From contig JAUIED010000043.1 of NCBI GenBank assembly GCA_030428905.1, positions 1 through 32,108 of the forward strand: a stretch of 32,108 nt of DNA, in the 5' to 3' direction. This DNA is from Gammaproteobacteria bacterium. Lineage in GTDB: Bacteria > Pseudomonadota > Gammaproteobacteria > Pseudomonadales > Azotimanducaceae. This document shows positions 15,312 through 26,278 of the stretch, piece after piece (the first letter of the stretch is position 1; every line of letters starts with the position of its first letter). Both the position numbers and the translations under genes were made by a program. The notes under the pieces are model-generated. The model was not told the origin of the DNA, did not search any database, and was given only the letters and a program-made list of their open reading frames with translations.

Positions 15312-15605
15312 ATGCAGCAATCGGTATTCAAGGCGCTGGCGGATCCCACGCGGCGGTTGATCTTGCGCAGGCTCGGAGAACGATCCATGACAGCCGGAGA
15401 GCTGGGGCAGGGGCTCGACATCTCCAAACCATCGCTATCGCACCATTTCAACGTGCTCAAGGCTGCCGATCTGGTGCGCTCCGACCGGGACGGCCAGAGC
15501 ATCATCTACTCGCTGAACGCCAGCGTTCTGGAGGAGACCATCGGTCTGATGCTGGAGCTGGTGCAAGGTACGACGTCGGAGGAACAATCCCATGCGCAAC
15601 GCTGA
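15312..15605 (+). CDS. ArsR/SdpR-family winged-helix repressor
   Basis: The 97-residue protein has the ArsR helix-turn-helix fold: F-K-A-L-A-D-P-T-R-R-L-I-L near the N-terminus, L-D-I-S-K-P-S-L-S-H-H-F-N-V-L as recognition helix and wing region, then I-I-Y-S-L-N. It lacks the metal-binding Cys cluster (no C-V-C motif) of arsenic/zinc sensors. That, together with the SdpI-like partner overlapping its 3' end by 14 bp, points to the SdpR autorepressor group. The start is taken at ATG 15312 with GAGG upstream; a GTG at 15306 is also in frame. It probably binds the palindrome just upstream and represses its own two-gene operon. Confidence 0.9.
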   Translation: MQQSVFKALADPTRRLILRRLGERSMTAGELGQGLDISKPSLSHHFNVLKAADLVRSDRDGQSIIYSLNASVLEETIGLMLELVQGTTSEEQSHAQR

Positions 15606-16248
15606 AAATCGCTTCAACAGGCGGGATGCAGCTATCTTCGCCATTGCCGGCATCACCCTACTCGTTACCTGGGGCTTTTTCGACCGCCTGCCCAACCCCG
15701 TTCCGACGCACTGGAACCTGCACGGCGAGGCCGACGGATTTACCGCGCTGCCCTGGGGCGCGGTGATCTTCCCCGCCATCATCATGGTTGGCTGGGTGTT
15801 AATGAAGGTGCTGCCGCTGATCTCGCCGAAGGCGTTCGGCATGCGTAGATTTCAAGGTGCCTTTGAGGTGGTGATGGTGGCGGGTGCGGGGCTGCTGGCG
15901 CTGACGCAGCTCTCCATCCTGTTCGATCTCGAGCATCTGGTGCCCTACGCCCTGGGCCTGTATGTCGCGGTGCTGGGCAACTATCTGGGCAAGACCGAAC
16001 CGAATTTCTTCTTCGGCATTCGCACGCCGTGGACGTTGGCAGATGCGCAAGTGTGGCGTCGCACCCACCGGCTCGGCGGTTGGGTGTTCGTGCTTTGTGG
16101 GCTGCTCATCATCGCCTGCACGCCATTCGGCTACGGTTTTGCGGCGCTTGCCGTGCTGCTGGTCAGTGCGGCGCTTTACCTCGTGGGGTATTCCTACGTG
16201 ATCTATGTGCGTCTCAACCGTTCGGCCCCGTCCAGTCCCTCGCGTTGA
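15592..16248 (+). CDS. SdpI-family membrane protein (DUF1648 N-terminal domain)
   Basis: The 218-residue multi-pass inner-membrane protein has about six hydrophobic helices. The N-terminal part has the DUF1648 signature L-P-N-P-V-P-T-H-W-N-L-H-G-E-A-D-G (about 33-49). The later S-P-K/F-G-M-R and L-G-K-T-E-P-N-F-F-F-G-I-R-T-P-W-T-L segments are typical of SdpI. A very strong GGAGGAA (15578-15584) lies 7 bases before the ATG inside the regulator gene, so the two genes are coupled. In Bacillus subtilis SdpI gives immunity to the SdpC toxin and signals to SdpR. No sdpABC-like genes are present here, so an immunity or envelope-stress role is inferred only. Its end overlaps the convergent yciK by 35 bp. 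Confidence 0.9.
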   Translation: MRNAENRFNRRDAAIFAIAGITLLVTWGFFDRLPNPVPTHWNLHGEADGFTALPWGAVIFPAIIMVGWVLMKVLPLISPKAFGMRRFQGAFEVVMVAGAGLLALTQLSILFDLEHLVPYALGLYVAVLGNYLGKTEPNFFFGIRTPWTLADAQVWRRTHRLGGWVFVLCGLLIIACTPFGYGFAALAVLLVSAALYLVGYSYVIYVRLNRSAPSSPSR

Positions 16249-17008
16249 CGGCGACACCCTGCAGGGCCTTCGGCGCCTCAGCAAAGAGGTACAGGTAGAG
16301 ATCCATGTGCGCTTCCGGCGGGGGCACCGTTTCCGGGTCTTCCGCCGGATACGCTGCGGCCCGCATGCTGGTGCGGGTGCCGCCCGGGTTGATGCTGGCG
16401 GCGACGACGCTACTGGTTTGCGCGAGTTCGTCCGCCAGGGTTTCCATGAGTCCTTCCTGGGCAAATTTCGACACCGCATACGCGCCCCAGTAGGCGCGCC
16501 CTTTGCGTGCTACTCCGGACGCCGTAAAGACCACCGCAGCCTGGGGTTGTGCGTCCAGTAGCGGCAGGAGGGATTTGGTGAGGATGAATGGTGCCGTGCT
16601 GTTCACCATCATCACGCGCTGCCACTCGAAGGTGGGGTAGTGGGCGATGGGAACCTTGGGCCCGAGCAGGGATGCATTGTGCAGGATGCCATCCAGGCGG
16701 CCGTACGTGTCGCTGACTGCGTTGTACAGCGCATCCGCGCTCTCGTCGTTCATCTCCTCCAGGTTCATGGGCACGATGACGGGTTGTGTGTCGGTGTGTG
16801 CCTCGATCCAGTCGAACACGGCTTCGAGCTTGCTGCGGGTACGCCCGAGCAGCACCACGTGGGCGCCGTGCAGCGCGAAGGTCTTTGCTGCCGCTCGACC
16901 GATGCCGTCACCGGCACCGGTTACCAGAATGACCCGCCCAGCAAGGCAGTTGGAGGGCGGTTGCCAGCGCCAGTCGGCTCGCGCCTGGTCCAGTTCGGGA
17001 TAGATCAT
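16214..17008 (-). CDS. yciK: YciK-family short-chain oxidoreductase
   Basis: This 264-residue classical-type SDR has the NAD(P)-binding motif T-G-A-G-D-G-I-G (30-37). The catalytic set is Ser164 in F-T-A-S-G and Tyr177 with Lys181 in Y-A-V-S-K. The N-A-S segment (here H-N-A-S-L-L-G-P) and I-N-P-G-G-T-R-T are typical of the E. coli YciK group, whose physiological substrate is unknown. Its ATG overlaps the ubiG stop by 4 bp (ATGA at 17008-17005), so it is cotranscribed with ubiG. In Pseudomonas a MupP-type phosphatase gene lies between these two; it is missing here. Confidence 0.92.
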   Translation of the reverse strand: MIYPELDQARADWRWQPPSNCLAGRVILVTGAGDGIGRAAAKTFALHGAHVVLLGRTRSKLEAVFDWIEAHTDTQPVIVPMNLEEMNDESADALYNAVSDTYGRLDGILHNASLLGPKVPIAHYPTFEWQRVMMVNSTAPFILTKSLLPLLDAQPQAAVVFTASGVARKGRAYWGAYAVSKFAQEGLMETLADELAQTSSVVAASINPGGTRTSMRAAAYPAEDPETVPPPEAHMDLYLYLFAEAPKALQGVAVNARDWTGPNG

Positions 17009-17727
17009 GGTTTGCGCGCGTACAGCAGGTAGTTGGCGTGGGTGTCGCGGGTGAGGGAGGCGTTGCGGGTAAGCGGGTTGTAGCGCAGGCCTGAAATGTC
17101 CTTCACCGTGAGGCCGGCGGCGCGGCAGGCGGCCGCCAGTTCGCTCGGCTTGATGAACTTGGCGTAGTCATGCGTACCTTTGGGCAGGATGCCGGTGATG
17201 TACTCCGCGCCCAGGATCAGTAAGCCGTAGGCGATGGGGTGGCGGTTGATGGTGGAGAAGAACACGGAGCCGCCGGGTCGGGTGAGTGCGGCGCATGCGG
17301 CAACCGTGGAGTGGATGTCCGGCACGTGCTCCAGCATCTCCAGGCACGCAACGGTGTCGAAGGCCTCGGGGTGCTCTTCAGCAAATGCTTCCGCTGCGGT
17401 GCGCTGATAGTTGATCTGCACGCCGGTTTCCAGGGCGTGCAGCTTCGCCACCTCCAGCGGTGCTTCACCCATGTCGATGCCCCACGCTTCGGCGCCACGG
17501 GTGGCCAGCGTCTCGGTGAGGATGCCGCCGCCGCAGCCCACATCGAGCACACGGCAGCCGGCGAGCGGCGCACGATGGTCGATGTAGTCCGCGCGCACCG
17601 TGTTCACGTCGTGCAGCGGTTTGAAATCGCCGTCCGGGTCCCACCAGCGGTGCGCCAGCTTTTCGAATTTGGCGACCTCGTCGGTGTCGACGTTGTGGTG
17701 TGTTGCACCGGTCAGGGTTTCGGTCAT
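17005..17727 (-). CDS. ubiG: Ubiquinone biosynthesis O-methyltransferase UbiG
   Basis: UbiG performs both SAM-dependent O-methylations in ubiquinone synthesis. At 240 residues it matches E. coli UbiG. It has the N-terminal F-x-x-L-A-H-R-W-W-D-P segment typical of the family. The SAM-binding motif I is V-L-D-V-G-C-G-G-G (60-68), and I-N-R-H-P-I-A-Y is in the second half. The start at 17727 (M-T-E-T-L) was chosen over an upstream GTG-type extension rich in Arg. It is 14 bp downstream of mtaD and overlaps yciK, in the order mtaD-ubiG-yciK also found around gyrA in Pseudomonas. Confidence 0.95.
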   Translation of the reverse strand: MTETLTGATHHNVDTDEVAKFEKLAHRWWDPDGDFKPLHDVNTVRADYIDHRAPLAGCRVLDVGCGGGILTETLATRGAEAWGIDMGEAPLEVAKLHALETGVQINYQRTAAEAFAEEHPEAFDTVACLEMLEHVPDIHSTVAACAALTRPGGSVFFSTINRHPIAYGLLILGAEYITGILPKGTHDYAKFIKPSELAAACRAAGLTVKDISGLRYNPLTRNASLTRDTHANYLLYARKP

Positions 17728-17741
17728 GCTGGCGCCTCCGT

Positions 17742-19079
17742 CTACAGCGCGCTGCGCACGCGCTGCGCCTGTTGCTCCACGTCGCGGCGCAACTTCTGTG
17801 TGTCTATGGTGGTGAGGCTGCCGTCGCGCACCAGCGCGCGGCCTTCTACCCATACGTGCCGAGCCTGGTGTGTAGGTGCGGCGTGGATCAGGCTGCCGAT
17901 CACATCGAGCAGCGGCAGGGCGGCAAAGCCGGTGGGGGTGAACGCCACCAGGTCTGCCCGCTTGCCCACCTCGATGGAGCCGATCTCATCCTCGCATCCC
18001 AGCGCCCGGGCGCCGCCCAACGTTGCCATGGCGAGCACATCGTGGGCGTTGCCGGCATCGGCGCGGCCAGCCTTAACCTTGGCCAGAAGTGACGCGGTGC
18101 GGGCTTCCTGCAGCAGGTTCAGGGTGTTGTTGGACGAGGCCCCGTCTGTGCCCAGAGCGATATTGCAGCCTGCTGCGGCAAGCTGCGTGGTTGGACAGAT
18201 GCCGCTGGCAAGCTTCAGGTTCGAATGCGGGCAGTGCACGACGTGCACGCCGCTGCCAGCGATCAGGTCGATTTCCTGGTCGCTGAGCTGGGTCATATGG
18301 GTGGCCTGAAGTTGCGGGTTTAACAGACCAATATCCGCGAGGCGCTCAACCCAGGTCTGGCCGTGCTGCGAGCGTGCCTGCGCGACCTCTGCCGCGTTTT
18401 CGTGCAGGTGGATGTGCACGCCCAGGTTGATCTCCTGGGAGAGCATGAGAATCTTCTCGAGAGATTTCTGGTCCACGGTGTACGGCGCGTGCGGGCCGAA
18501 CGCAATGAGCACGTGGCTGTCGCCGCGGTAATCGTCGTGCAGCGCCAGGCCCTTGTGAAAGCACTCCTCGACACCGCTCGCCCATACGTTGGCGCCGTTG
18601 AAAATGGGAAAGGCGAGCTGCACACGCATGCCGGCGCGGCTTGCAACTTCCGCGACGATCTCCGGGAAGAAGTACATGTCGGTGAACGTCGTCGTGCCGC
18701 TGGTGAGCATCTCTGCGGCTGCGAGGGTGGTGCCGGTGCGCACGAAGTGTTCGTCGACCAGGGCGGCTTCCAGCGGCCAGATGCGATTCTGCAGCCAGGC
18801 TTGCAGTGGCAGGTCTTCACCCGCGCCCCGCAGCAGCGTCATGGCCGCATGGGTGTGGGCATTGACCAGTCCCGGCGTGAGGATGCCGTCATCGACGCGC
18901 ACGTGCTCCTGCGGCGCATAGTCCGCCTGCAACTCGGAGGCGGGCCCCACCGCAGCGATGCGGCCGTCGATGATCGCGACAGCGTGGTCGGGCAGGGCGA
19001 CGTTTTGCGGTGCTACGGGCAGGAGCCAGGGCGCTTCGACGAGCAGATCGCAGGCGCGCTTGGAGGACCGGTCGGACAT
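17742..19079 (-). CDS. mtaD: 5-methylthioadenosine/S-adenosylhomocysteine deaminase-type amidohydrolase
   Basis: The enzyme of the TRZ/ATZ family is predicted to deaminate 5'-methylthioadenosine and S-adenosylhomocysteine to the inosine forms. The 445-residue sequence has the metal-binding H-T-H (75-77) in N-A-H-T-H-A-A-M, F-G-P-H-A-P-Y-T-V, the H-L-H-E-N/T segment and L-G-T-D-G-A-S-S-N-N near the C-terminal part. These match the bacterial MtaD group beside gyrA. The ATG at 19079 has no clear Shine-Dalgarno sequence; the -10-like TATACT just upstream would place the transcript start almost at the ATG. No mtnA (the usual neighbour in methionine salvage) is in the window. Confidence 0.9.
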   Translation of the reverse strand: MSDRSSKRACDLLVEAPWLLPVAPQNVALPDHAVAIIDGRIAAVGPASELQADYAPQEHVRVDDGILTPGLVNAHTHAAMTLLRGAGEDLPLQAWLQNRIWPLEAALVDEHFVRTGTTLAAAEMLTSGTTTFTDMYFFPEIVAEVASRAGMRVQLAFPIFNGANVWASGVEECFHKGLALHDDYRGDSHVLIAFGPHAPYTVDQKSLEKILMLSQEINLGVHIHLHENAAEVAQARSQHGQTWVERLADIGLLNPQLQATHMTQLSDQEIDLIAGSGVHVVHCPHSNLKLASGICPTTQLAAAGCNIALGTDGASSNNTLNLLQEARTASLLAKVKAGRADAGNAHDVLAMATLGGARALGCEDEIGSIEVGKRADLVAFTPTGFAALPLLDVIGSLIHAAPTHQARHVWVEGRALVRDGSLTTIDTQKLRRDVEQQAQRVRSAL

Positions 19080-19086
19080 GCAGCGG

Positions 19087-19112
19087 AGTATACGCGGGCT
19101 GCGCTGTATACT
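19087..19112. promoter_or_regulatory. Inverted pair of TATACT boxes between mtaD and the DUF2855 gene
   Basis: AGTATAC (19087-19093) and GTATACT (19106-19112) form a perfect 7-bp inverted repeat with a 12-bp spacer. Each arm is a good -10 box in opposite directions: one for mtaD (start codon at 19079) and one for the DUF2855 gene (start at 19145). Clear -35 boxes are missing, so this may be either overlapping divergent promoters or an operator dyad. Confidence 0.45.
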
Positions 19113-19144
19113 GCCTGGCCAATTTGCCACCAGGGGTGCTCATC

Positions 19145-20212
19145 ATGCCGCAGGACTTTCTCGTCGATCGTGCCGACCTCAGCCGCACGACGCTTGCGGA
19201 CGCCGCCCCACTGGTTCCGGCGCAAGGGCAGGTGGTGCTGCGCGTGGAGCGGTTCGCGCTCACCGCCAACAACATCACCTACGGGGTTGCCGGCGATATC
19301 ATCGGCTACTGGCAGTTTTTTCCGGCGGCCGAAGGGCAGGGGCGCATACCGGTGTGGGGCATCGGCACGGTTACCGCCAGCGAGCACAAGGACATCTCCG
19401 TAGGCAGCCGCTACTACGGCTACTACCCCATGTCTTCAGAGTTGCTGGTAACGCCCGACGACGTGCGCGCACGGGGTTTTCGCGATGCTTCAACACACCG
19501 CGCGGAGCTGCCGGTGGTGTACAACCAGTACGCAACGGTAGACGAAGCATTTGGTTTCGAGCCCGGCTGGGACAATCACGCCATGCTCTATCGGCCGTTG
19601 TTCACCACGTCGTTTGTGCTCGATGATTATCTCGCCGACAACGACTTTTTCGGTGCCGGCACGGTGGTACTCGGCAGCGCCTCGAGCAAGACCGCGTTCG
19701 GCCTCGCCTTCATGCTCAAACGCCGGGGTGGCCTGCGCGTGGTAGGGCTGACCTCAGCCGGCAACACCGGCTTTGTAGAAGGCCTGGGGCTCTACGATCA
19801 GGTGCTTTCCTATGACGAGGTGGAAGCGTTGGATGCGGTGCCGACCGCGTTTGTCGACATGGCCGGTAACCGACAGGTGCTGGCGCGTCTGCACCATCAC
19901 CTCGGTGACAACGTCGTGTGCAGTTGCGGTGTCGGTGCTACGCACTGGGAAGCGCGCGACGGTGAGGAACCGGCGAGCCTGCCCGGTGCCCGCCCGACCA
20001 TGTTTTTCGCGCCCACCCAGATCGTCAAGCGCAATCAGGAGCTGGGGCCGGAGGAATATCAGCGCCGCATCGGTGAAGCCACGCGTGCGTTCTTTGCGGC
20101 GGTGGACGCCTGGGTGACCATCACCGAACACCCGTTTGCCGATGTGGAGCGCGTCTACGCCGAGGTATTGGCGGGGGCTGCGCCCGACCGCGGGGTGATC
20201 GTTACCGGTTAG
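19145..20212 (+). CDS. DUF2855 family protein
   Basis: This 355-residue soluble protein is recognised as DUF2855 by its general layout. It has A-L-T-A-N-N-I-T-Y-G near the N-terminus, W-G-x-G-T-V, R-Y-Y-G-Y-Y-P-M-S, and a Rossmann-like central part (V-L-G-S-A-S-S-K-T-A-F-G-L-A-F). These features recall medium-chain dehydrogenase/reductase folds, so an NAD(P)-linked oxidoreductase is possible, but the function is not established. Start taken at ATG 19145 with CAGGGG upstream; longer in-frame forms would overlap mtaD. It is divergent from mtaD and ends 11 bp inside the convergent DUF1214 gene. Confidence 0.8.
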   Translation: MPQDFLVDRADLSRTTLADAAPLVPAQGQVVLRVERFALTANNITYGVAGDIIGYWQFFPAAEGQGRIPVWGIGTVTASEHKDISVGSRYYGYYPMSSELLVTPDDVRARGFRDASTHRAELPVVYNQYATVDEAFGFEPGWDNHAMLYRPLFTTSFVLDDYLADNDFFGAGTVVLGSASSKTAFGLAFMLKRRGGLRVVGLTSAGNTGFVEGLGLYDQVLSYDEVEALDAVPTAFVDMAGNRQVLARLHHHLGDNVVCSCGVGATHWEARDGEEPASLPGARPTMFFAPTQIVKRNQELGPEEYQRRIGEATRAFFAAVDAWVTITEHPFADVERVYAEVLAGAAPDRGVIVTG

Positions 20213-21458
20213 CCCGTCGCTGCAGGTGTCGGCGCCGCGCCGCGCGGTCCACATCGCGCTGTGCCGGTGTCACCTCGTGGAAGCCGGGGATGTGCGCTTT
20301 CAGATCGGTGCGCGCAAACACCTTCGCTGTTGGCCATTGAGCCTCCGGCAGCGTCTCGCTGAGCCCATCCCAACGCAGGATATGCACCCCGCGGCGCAGG
20401 CCACCGGTATCCAGCCAGTTCGGATAGCCCGGGTCGCTGGTGCTCACGACGTAGTAGTAGGCACCATCTGGCGCCAGCACCGACTGCGCTGTCGTTAAGC
20501 TCGACACCTGATTACCGTGCTCGAGAGACGCATACCACATATCCGTGAGCTGGATTGCCTGATAGGGCGCTGCGGTTTTCGGCATGCGGATGACCAGCAC
20601 CTGATCGTCTGCCAGGTCGAAGTGGCCGCTGCTCAGCCAGCGGCCACGCACGCCGCCGAACCGGTAGGTGTCGATGGGTGGGATCACGGCGTTGGCTGGG
20701 CGGCTGCCGACGTAGCGCTGCTGCACGAAGGTCGGCCAGTTCGTAGCCGTGGTATGGAACATGTCAGCGGCTGCGCGGATGCGGTCAGCGAGTTCAAGGC
20801 CCGTCTGGGCCGGTTTGCGCCGGCCCTCGTAACCCACCCGGTCGATGTGGATCTCCGCAGCGGCCGCGTCGTCCCACGTTGCATAGATGTGGCGCGCAAA
20901 CACCGTGGTGGCCTCGGCCGGGTTGCCCAGCCAGGCGCCGGGACGTTTTTCCGGCGTCACCCAGATCTCGAAGGAGCCATCATCGGCGATGGGGATGTCT
21001 TCGAACTTCAGATAACCCACCGAGGTGCCGGTGCCGTCCCAGGGGCGTCCGGCGTAGAGCTGCAGTTCCACGCGAGCAGCGCTGCCCAGCGTGCCCCACA
21101 CCCGATAGGGCTCGCCGCCGCGTATGGGGCTGAATGCATAGCGCTGGTCCGGGTTGTCGCCGCCCTCCTTGAGCCAGAAATCGAGGATGCGGAAGTACGG
21201 GTAGTCCGCATCCTGCAGCACCTCAGCTTCGATACCTTTCATCAACGCTCGCAGCAGGTGCCGGTAACCGCCAGCCTGTTCGGCATCGGAGCCGAAGGCG
21301 GCGGACTCAGTGATCTCGCGCTCCGCCTGTGTGAGGGTTTCGAGCAGGGCTGCAAAGGCGCTCTCGAGCGGTTTTTGCCCCGCTGGGGCAGCGTTTGCGG
21401 TGAGGCAAACCACGAGCGCACAGGCGGCGACGACGAGGGACGGGGCGCGTGTGAACAT
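20202..21458 (-). CDS. Exported DUF1214-domain protein
   Basis: The 418-residue product has a signal peptide (M-F-T-R...A-N-A-A-P, cleavage near residue 24), so it is probably periplasmic or secreted. The C-terminal region resembles DUF1214: T-T-A-Q-S-V-L-A-P-D-G-A-Y-Y-Y-V-V-S, N-W-L-D-T-G-G and D-G-L-S-E-T-L-P. The middle (about 80-250) is a separate, mostly beta region with aromatic and acidic residues. No enzymatic motif is clear, and the family function is unknown. The start at 21458 gives the cleanest signal peptide; the frame runs up to 21524, three bases before gyrA on the opposite strand. It is convergent with the DUF2855 gene. Confidence 0.8.
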   Translation of the reverse strand: MFTRAPSLVVAACALVVCLTANAAPAGQKPLESAFAALLETLTQAEREITESAAFGSDAEQAGGYRHLLRALMKGIEAEVLQDADYPYFRILDFWLKEGGDNPDQRYAFSPIRGGEPYRVWGTLGSAARVELQLYAGRPWDGTGTSVGYLKFEDIPIADDGSFEIWVTPEKRPGAWLGNPAEATTVFARHIYATWDDAAAAEIHIDRVGYEGRRKPAQTGLELADRIRAAADMFHTTATNWPTFVQQRYVGSRPANAVIPPIDTYRFGGVRGRWLSSGHFDLADDQVLVIRMPKTAAPYQAIQLTDMWYASLEHGNQVSSLTTAQSVLAPDGAYYYVVSTSDPGYPNWLDTGGLRRGVHILRWDGLSETLPEAQWPTAKVFARTDLKAHIPGFHEVTPAQRDVDRAARRRHLQRRANR

Positions 21459-21491
21459 GGCGTCGGAAAATGGCCGGTTTCGGGTAGCGCG

Positions 21492-21500
21492 TGCTAAAAT
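21492..21500 (+). promoter_or_regulatory. Putative extended -10 promoter for gyrA
   Basis: TGCTAAAAT at 21492-21500 matches an extended -10 (TG-N-TAAAAT) 26 bases ahead of the gyrA ATG. No convincing -35 was found at the right distance. The region is the short gap between divergent gyrA and the DUF1214 gene. Confidence 0.35.
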
Positions 21501-21526
21501 AGCCCGTTTTTCACGAACACACATCT

Positions 21527-24117
<2,591 letters not shown>

Positions 24118-24121
<4 letters not shown>

Positions 24122-25197
24122 GCCGCGCGCACAATTTTGCGGCAGGCCCGGCGGCGTTACCGACCAGCGTTCTGGAACAGGCGCAGGCGGAGATGCTCGA
24201 TTTTCGCGGCACAGGCATGAGCGTGATGGAGATGAGCCATCGCAGCGCCGAATTCATCGAGATTGCCGAAACCGCGGAAGCGGATTTCCGCGAGCTTCTT
24301 GGCGTGGGTGATGATTACCACGTACTGTTCCTGCAGGGGGGCGCCACGCAGCAGTTTGCGGCCATCCCGCTGAACCTCCTGCGCGGCCGCAGCGTCGCTA
24401 ACTACGTGCACACCGGCGCGTGGTCTGCCAAGGCCATCAAAGAGGCTGGCAAGTACTGCGATGCACGGGTAATCGCCACCTCCGAGGCGAGCAACTACGA
24501 TTGCATTCCGGAGCGTGCTGCCTGGGCGGTGGACGACGATGCGGCGTACGTGCACATCTGCTCCAACGAGACCATCGGTGGCGTGCAGTTTCACGAGTTT
24601 CCCGAGGTCGGCCCGGAGCTCGTGGCCGACATGTCCTCCGACATTCTGTCGCGGCCGGTGGACGTGAGCCGCTTCGGCCTGATCTATGCTGGCGCGCAGA
24701 AGAACATCGGCCCTGCCGGCCTCACGCTGGTGGTGGTGCGCAAAGATCTGGTGGGCCATGCGCGCCCGCAAACGCCGAGCATGCTCGACTACGCGGTGCA
24801 CGCTGAAGCAGACTCCATGTCCAACACTCCACCCACCTACACCTGGTACCTGGCGGGCCTGGTCTTCAAGTGGTTGAAAGACGCCGGCGGACTGCAGGCC
24901 GTTCAACAGGCAAACGCACACAAGGCGGCGACGCTGTACAACGCCATCGATGCCAGCAACTTCTACCGCGCGCCGGTGGCGGTGCCGTACCGATCATCGA
25001 TGAACGTGCCGTTCACCCTGGCGGACGCCGCACTCGATGCGGATTTTCTCGCCGGTGCCAAGGCGCGGCGGTTGATGAACCTCAAAGGCCACCGCAGCGT
25101 TGGCGGCATGCGTGCAAGCATCTACAACGCTGTCTCCCAGGAATCGGTGGATGCGCTCGTGAGCTACATGGCCGAGTTCGAACGTGAGCGCGGATAA
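24118..25197 (+). CDS. serC: Phosphoserine aminotransferase
   Basis: SerC converts 3-phosphohydroxypyruvate to phosphoserine with glutamate and also acts in the PLP pathway (4-phosphoerythronate branch). The 359-residue sequence begins [10 protein letters not shown]. It carries G-G-A-T-Q-Q-F near 75 and the PLP-lysine motif [10 protein letters not shown] with Lys195. N-V-P-F and [15 protein letters not shown] near the C-terminus complete the family pattern. Its ATG overlaps the gyrA stop. It is followed by pheA with a 14-bp overlap, so the serine/aromatic cluster is tightly coupled. Confidence 0.97.
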
Positions 25198-26278
25198 CGA
25201 GCAGCTCGAGCCGCTCAGGCGGCGCATCGACGAGATCGACAGCACGCTCGTGGCGCTGTTGAACGAGCGCGCGCAGTGCGCCATCGACGTCGGCCACATC
25301 AAGCAGGCGAGCGCGGGCGGCGCTGATGCGTTCTTCTACAGGCCGGAGCGCGTGGCGCAGATCCTGAAGAAGATCGAGGCGCTGAACACGGGTCCCCTGC
25401 CGAACGGCGACCTGGTGAAGCTCTTTCGCGAGATTCTCTCCTGCTGCCTGAGCCTGGAACAGCCCGTCGCCGTGGGCTACCTGGGCCCGGCGGGCACCTA
25501 TACGCAGGCCGCTGCGGTGAAGCAGTTTGGTCATTTCGCCCGAACCGTGCCGCTGCCGGATATCGACGAGGTGTTTCGCGAGGTGGAAGCCGGTGCGCTG
25601 CACTATGGTGTGGTGCCGGTGGAGAACTCTACCGAAGGTATGGTGAACCGCACGCTCGACTGCTTCATCACCTCCAAACTGTCGGTGTGCGGCGAGGTGG
25701 AGTTGCCTATTCATCAGTGCCTGATGGTCTCCGGCGACGGCTCCCAGAAGATTGAGACCATCTACTCCCATGCCCAGTCGCTCGCCCAGTGTCGGGTGTG
25801 GTTGGATCATCAATACCCCGGTATTCCCAGAGAAGTGGCGCCCTCCAACGGCGAGGCTGCTAAACGCGCCGCTGCAGAGCCCAACGTCGCGGCCATTGCC
25901 GGAGAAACGGCGGCGGAGCTCTATGGCCTGCGCATCATCGCCCGCAACATCGAAGACCACCCGGACAACAAGACGCGGTTTCTGGTCATCGGCCGGCAGC
26001 AGGTGGGCCCCAGCGGCCACGACAAGACCTCCATCCTCGTGTCCACGCAGAATGAACCCGGAGCGCTGTTCAACGTGCTGCAACCCTTTCAGAAGCACGG
26101 CATCAGCCTTACCCGGATCGAGACCCGGCCGGCCAAGGCCGGCAACTGGTCGTATGTGTTCTTCATCGATTTCGATGGCCACTGGCAGGAAGAAGGCATT
26201 CAGTCGGTGCTGACAGACGTGGGTGCGGTCGCCAACGAGGTGCGTAACCTCGGCTCCTATCCGAAGGCGCAGCTATGA
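25184..26278 (+). CDS. pheA: Bifunctional chorismate mutase / prephenate dehydratase (P-protein)
   Basis: The fusion converts chorismate through prephenate to phenylpyruvate for phenylalanine. Residues 1-90 are an AroQ-type chorismate mutase (L-R-R-R-I-D-E-I-D near the start). About 95-275 are the dehydratase, with G-P-A-G-T-Y-T, P-V-E-N-S-T-E-G and the catalytic T-R-F triad at 264-266. About 281-360 are an ACT regulatory domain with G-A-L-F (293-296) and E-T-R-P (313-316; E-S-R-P in E. coli), which normally binds phenylalanine for feedback inhibition. The start is the GTG at 25184, overlapping serC by 14 bp. The length (364) is typical. hisC overlaps its stop by 4 bp. Confidence 0.96.
   Translation: MSADNEQLEPLRRRIDEIDSTLVALLNERAQCAIDVGHIKQASAGGADAFFYRPERVAQILKKIEALNTGPLPNGDLVKLFREILSCCLSLEQPVAVGYLGPAGTYTQAAAVKQFGHFARTVPLPDIDEVFREVEAGALHYGVVPVENSTEGMVNRTLDCFITSKLSVCGEVELPIHQCLMVSGDGSQKIETIYSHAQSLAQCRVWLDHQYPGIPREVAPSNGEAAKRAAAEPNVAAIAGETAAELYGLRIIARNIEDHPDNKTRFLVIGRQQVGPSGHDKTSILVSTQNEPGALFNVLQPFQKHGISLTRIETRPAKAGNWSYVFFIDFDGHWQEEGIQSVLTDVGAVANEVRNLGSYPKAQL

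Noticed and set aside
15306-16248. Complete SdpABC-RI toxin-immunity operon
   Set aside because: Only the regulator and SdpI-like gene are present; neighbours on both sides are a GGDEF-like gene and yciK.
20517-21497. Plus-strand ORF opposite the DUF1214 gene
   Set aside because: The minus-strand frame has a signal peptide and DUF1214-like segments; the opposite frame has neither.
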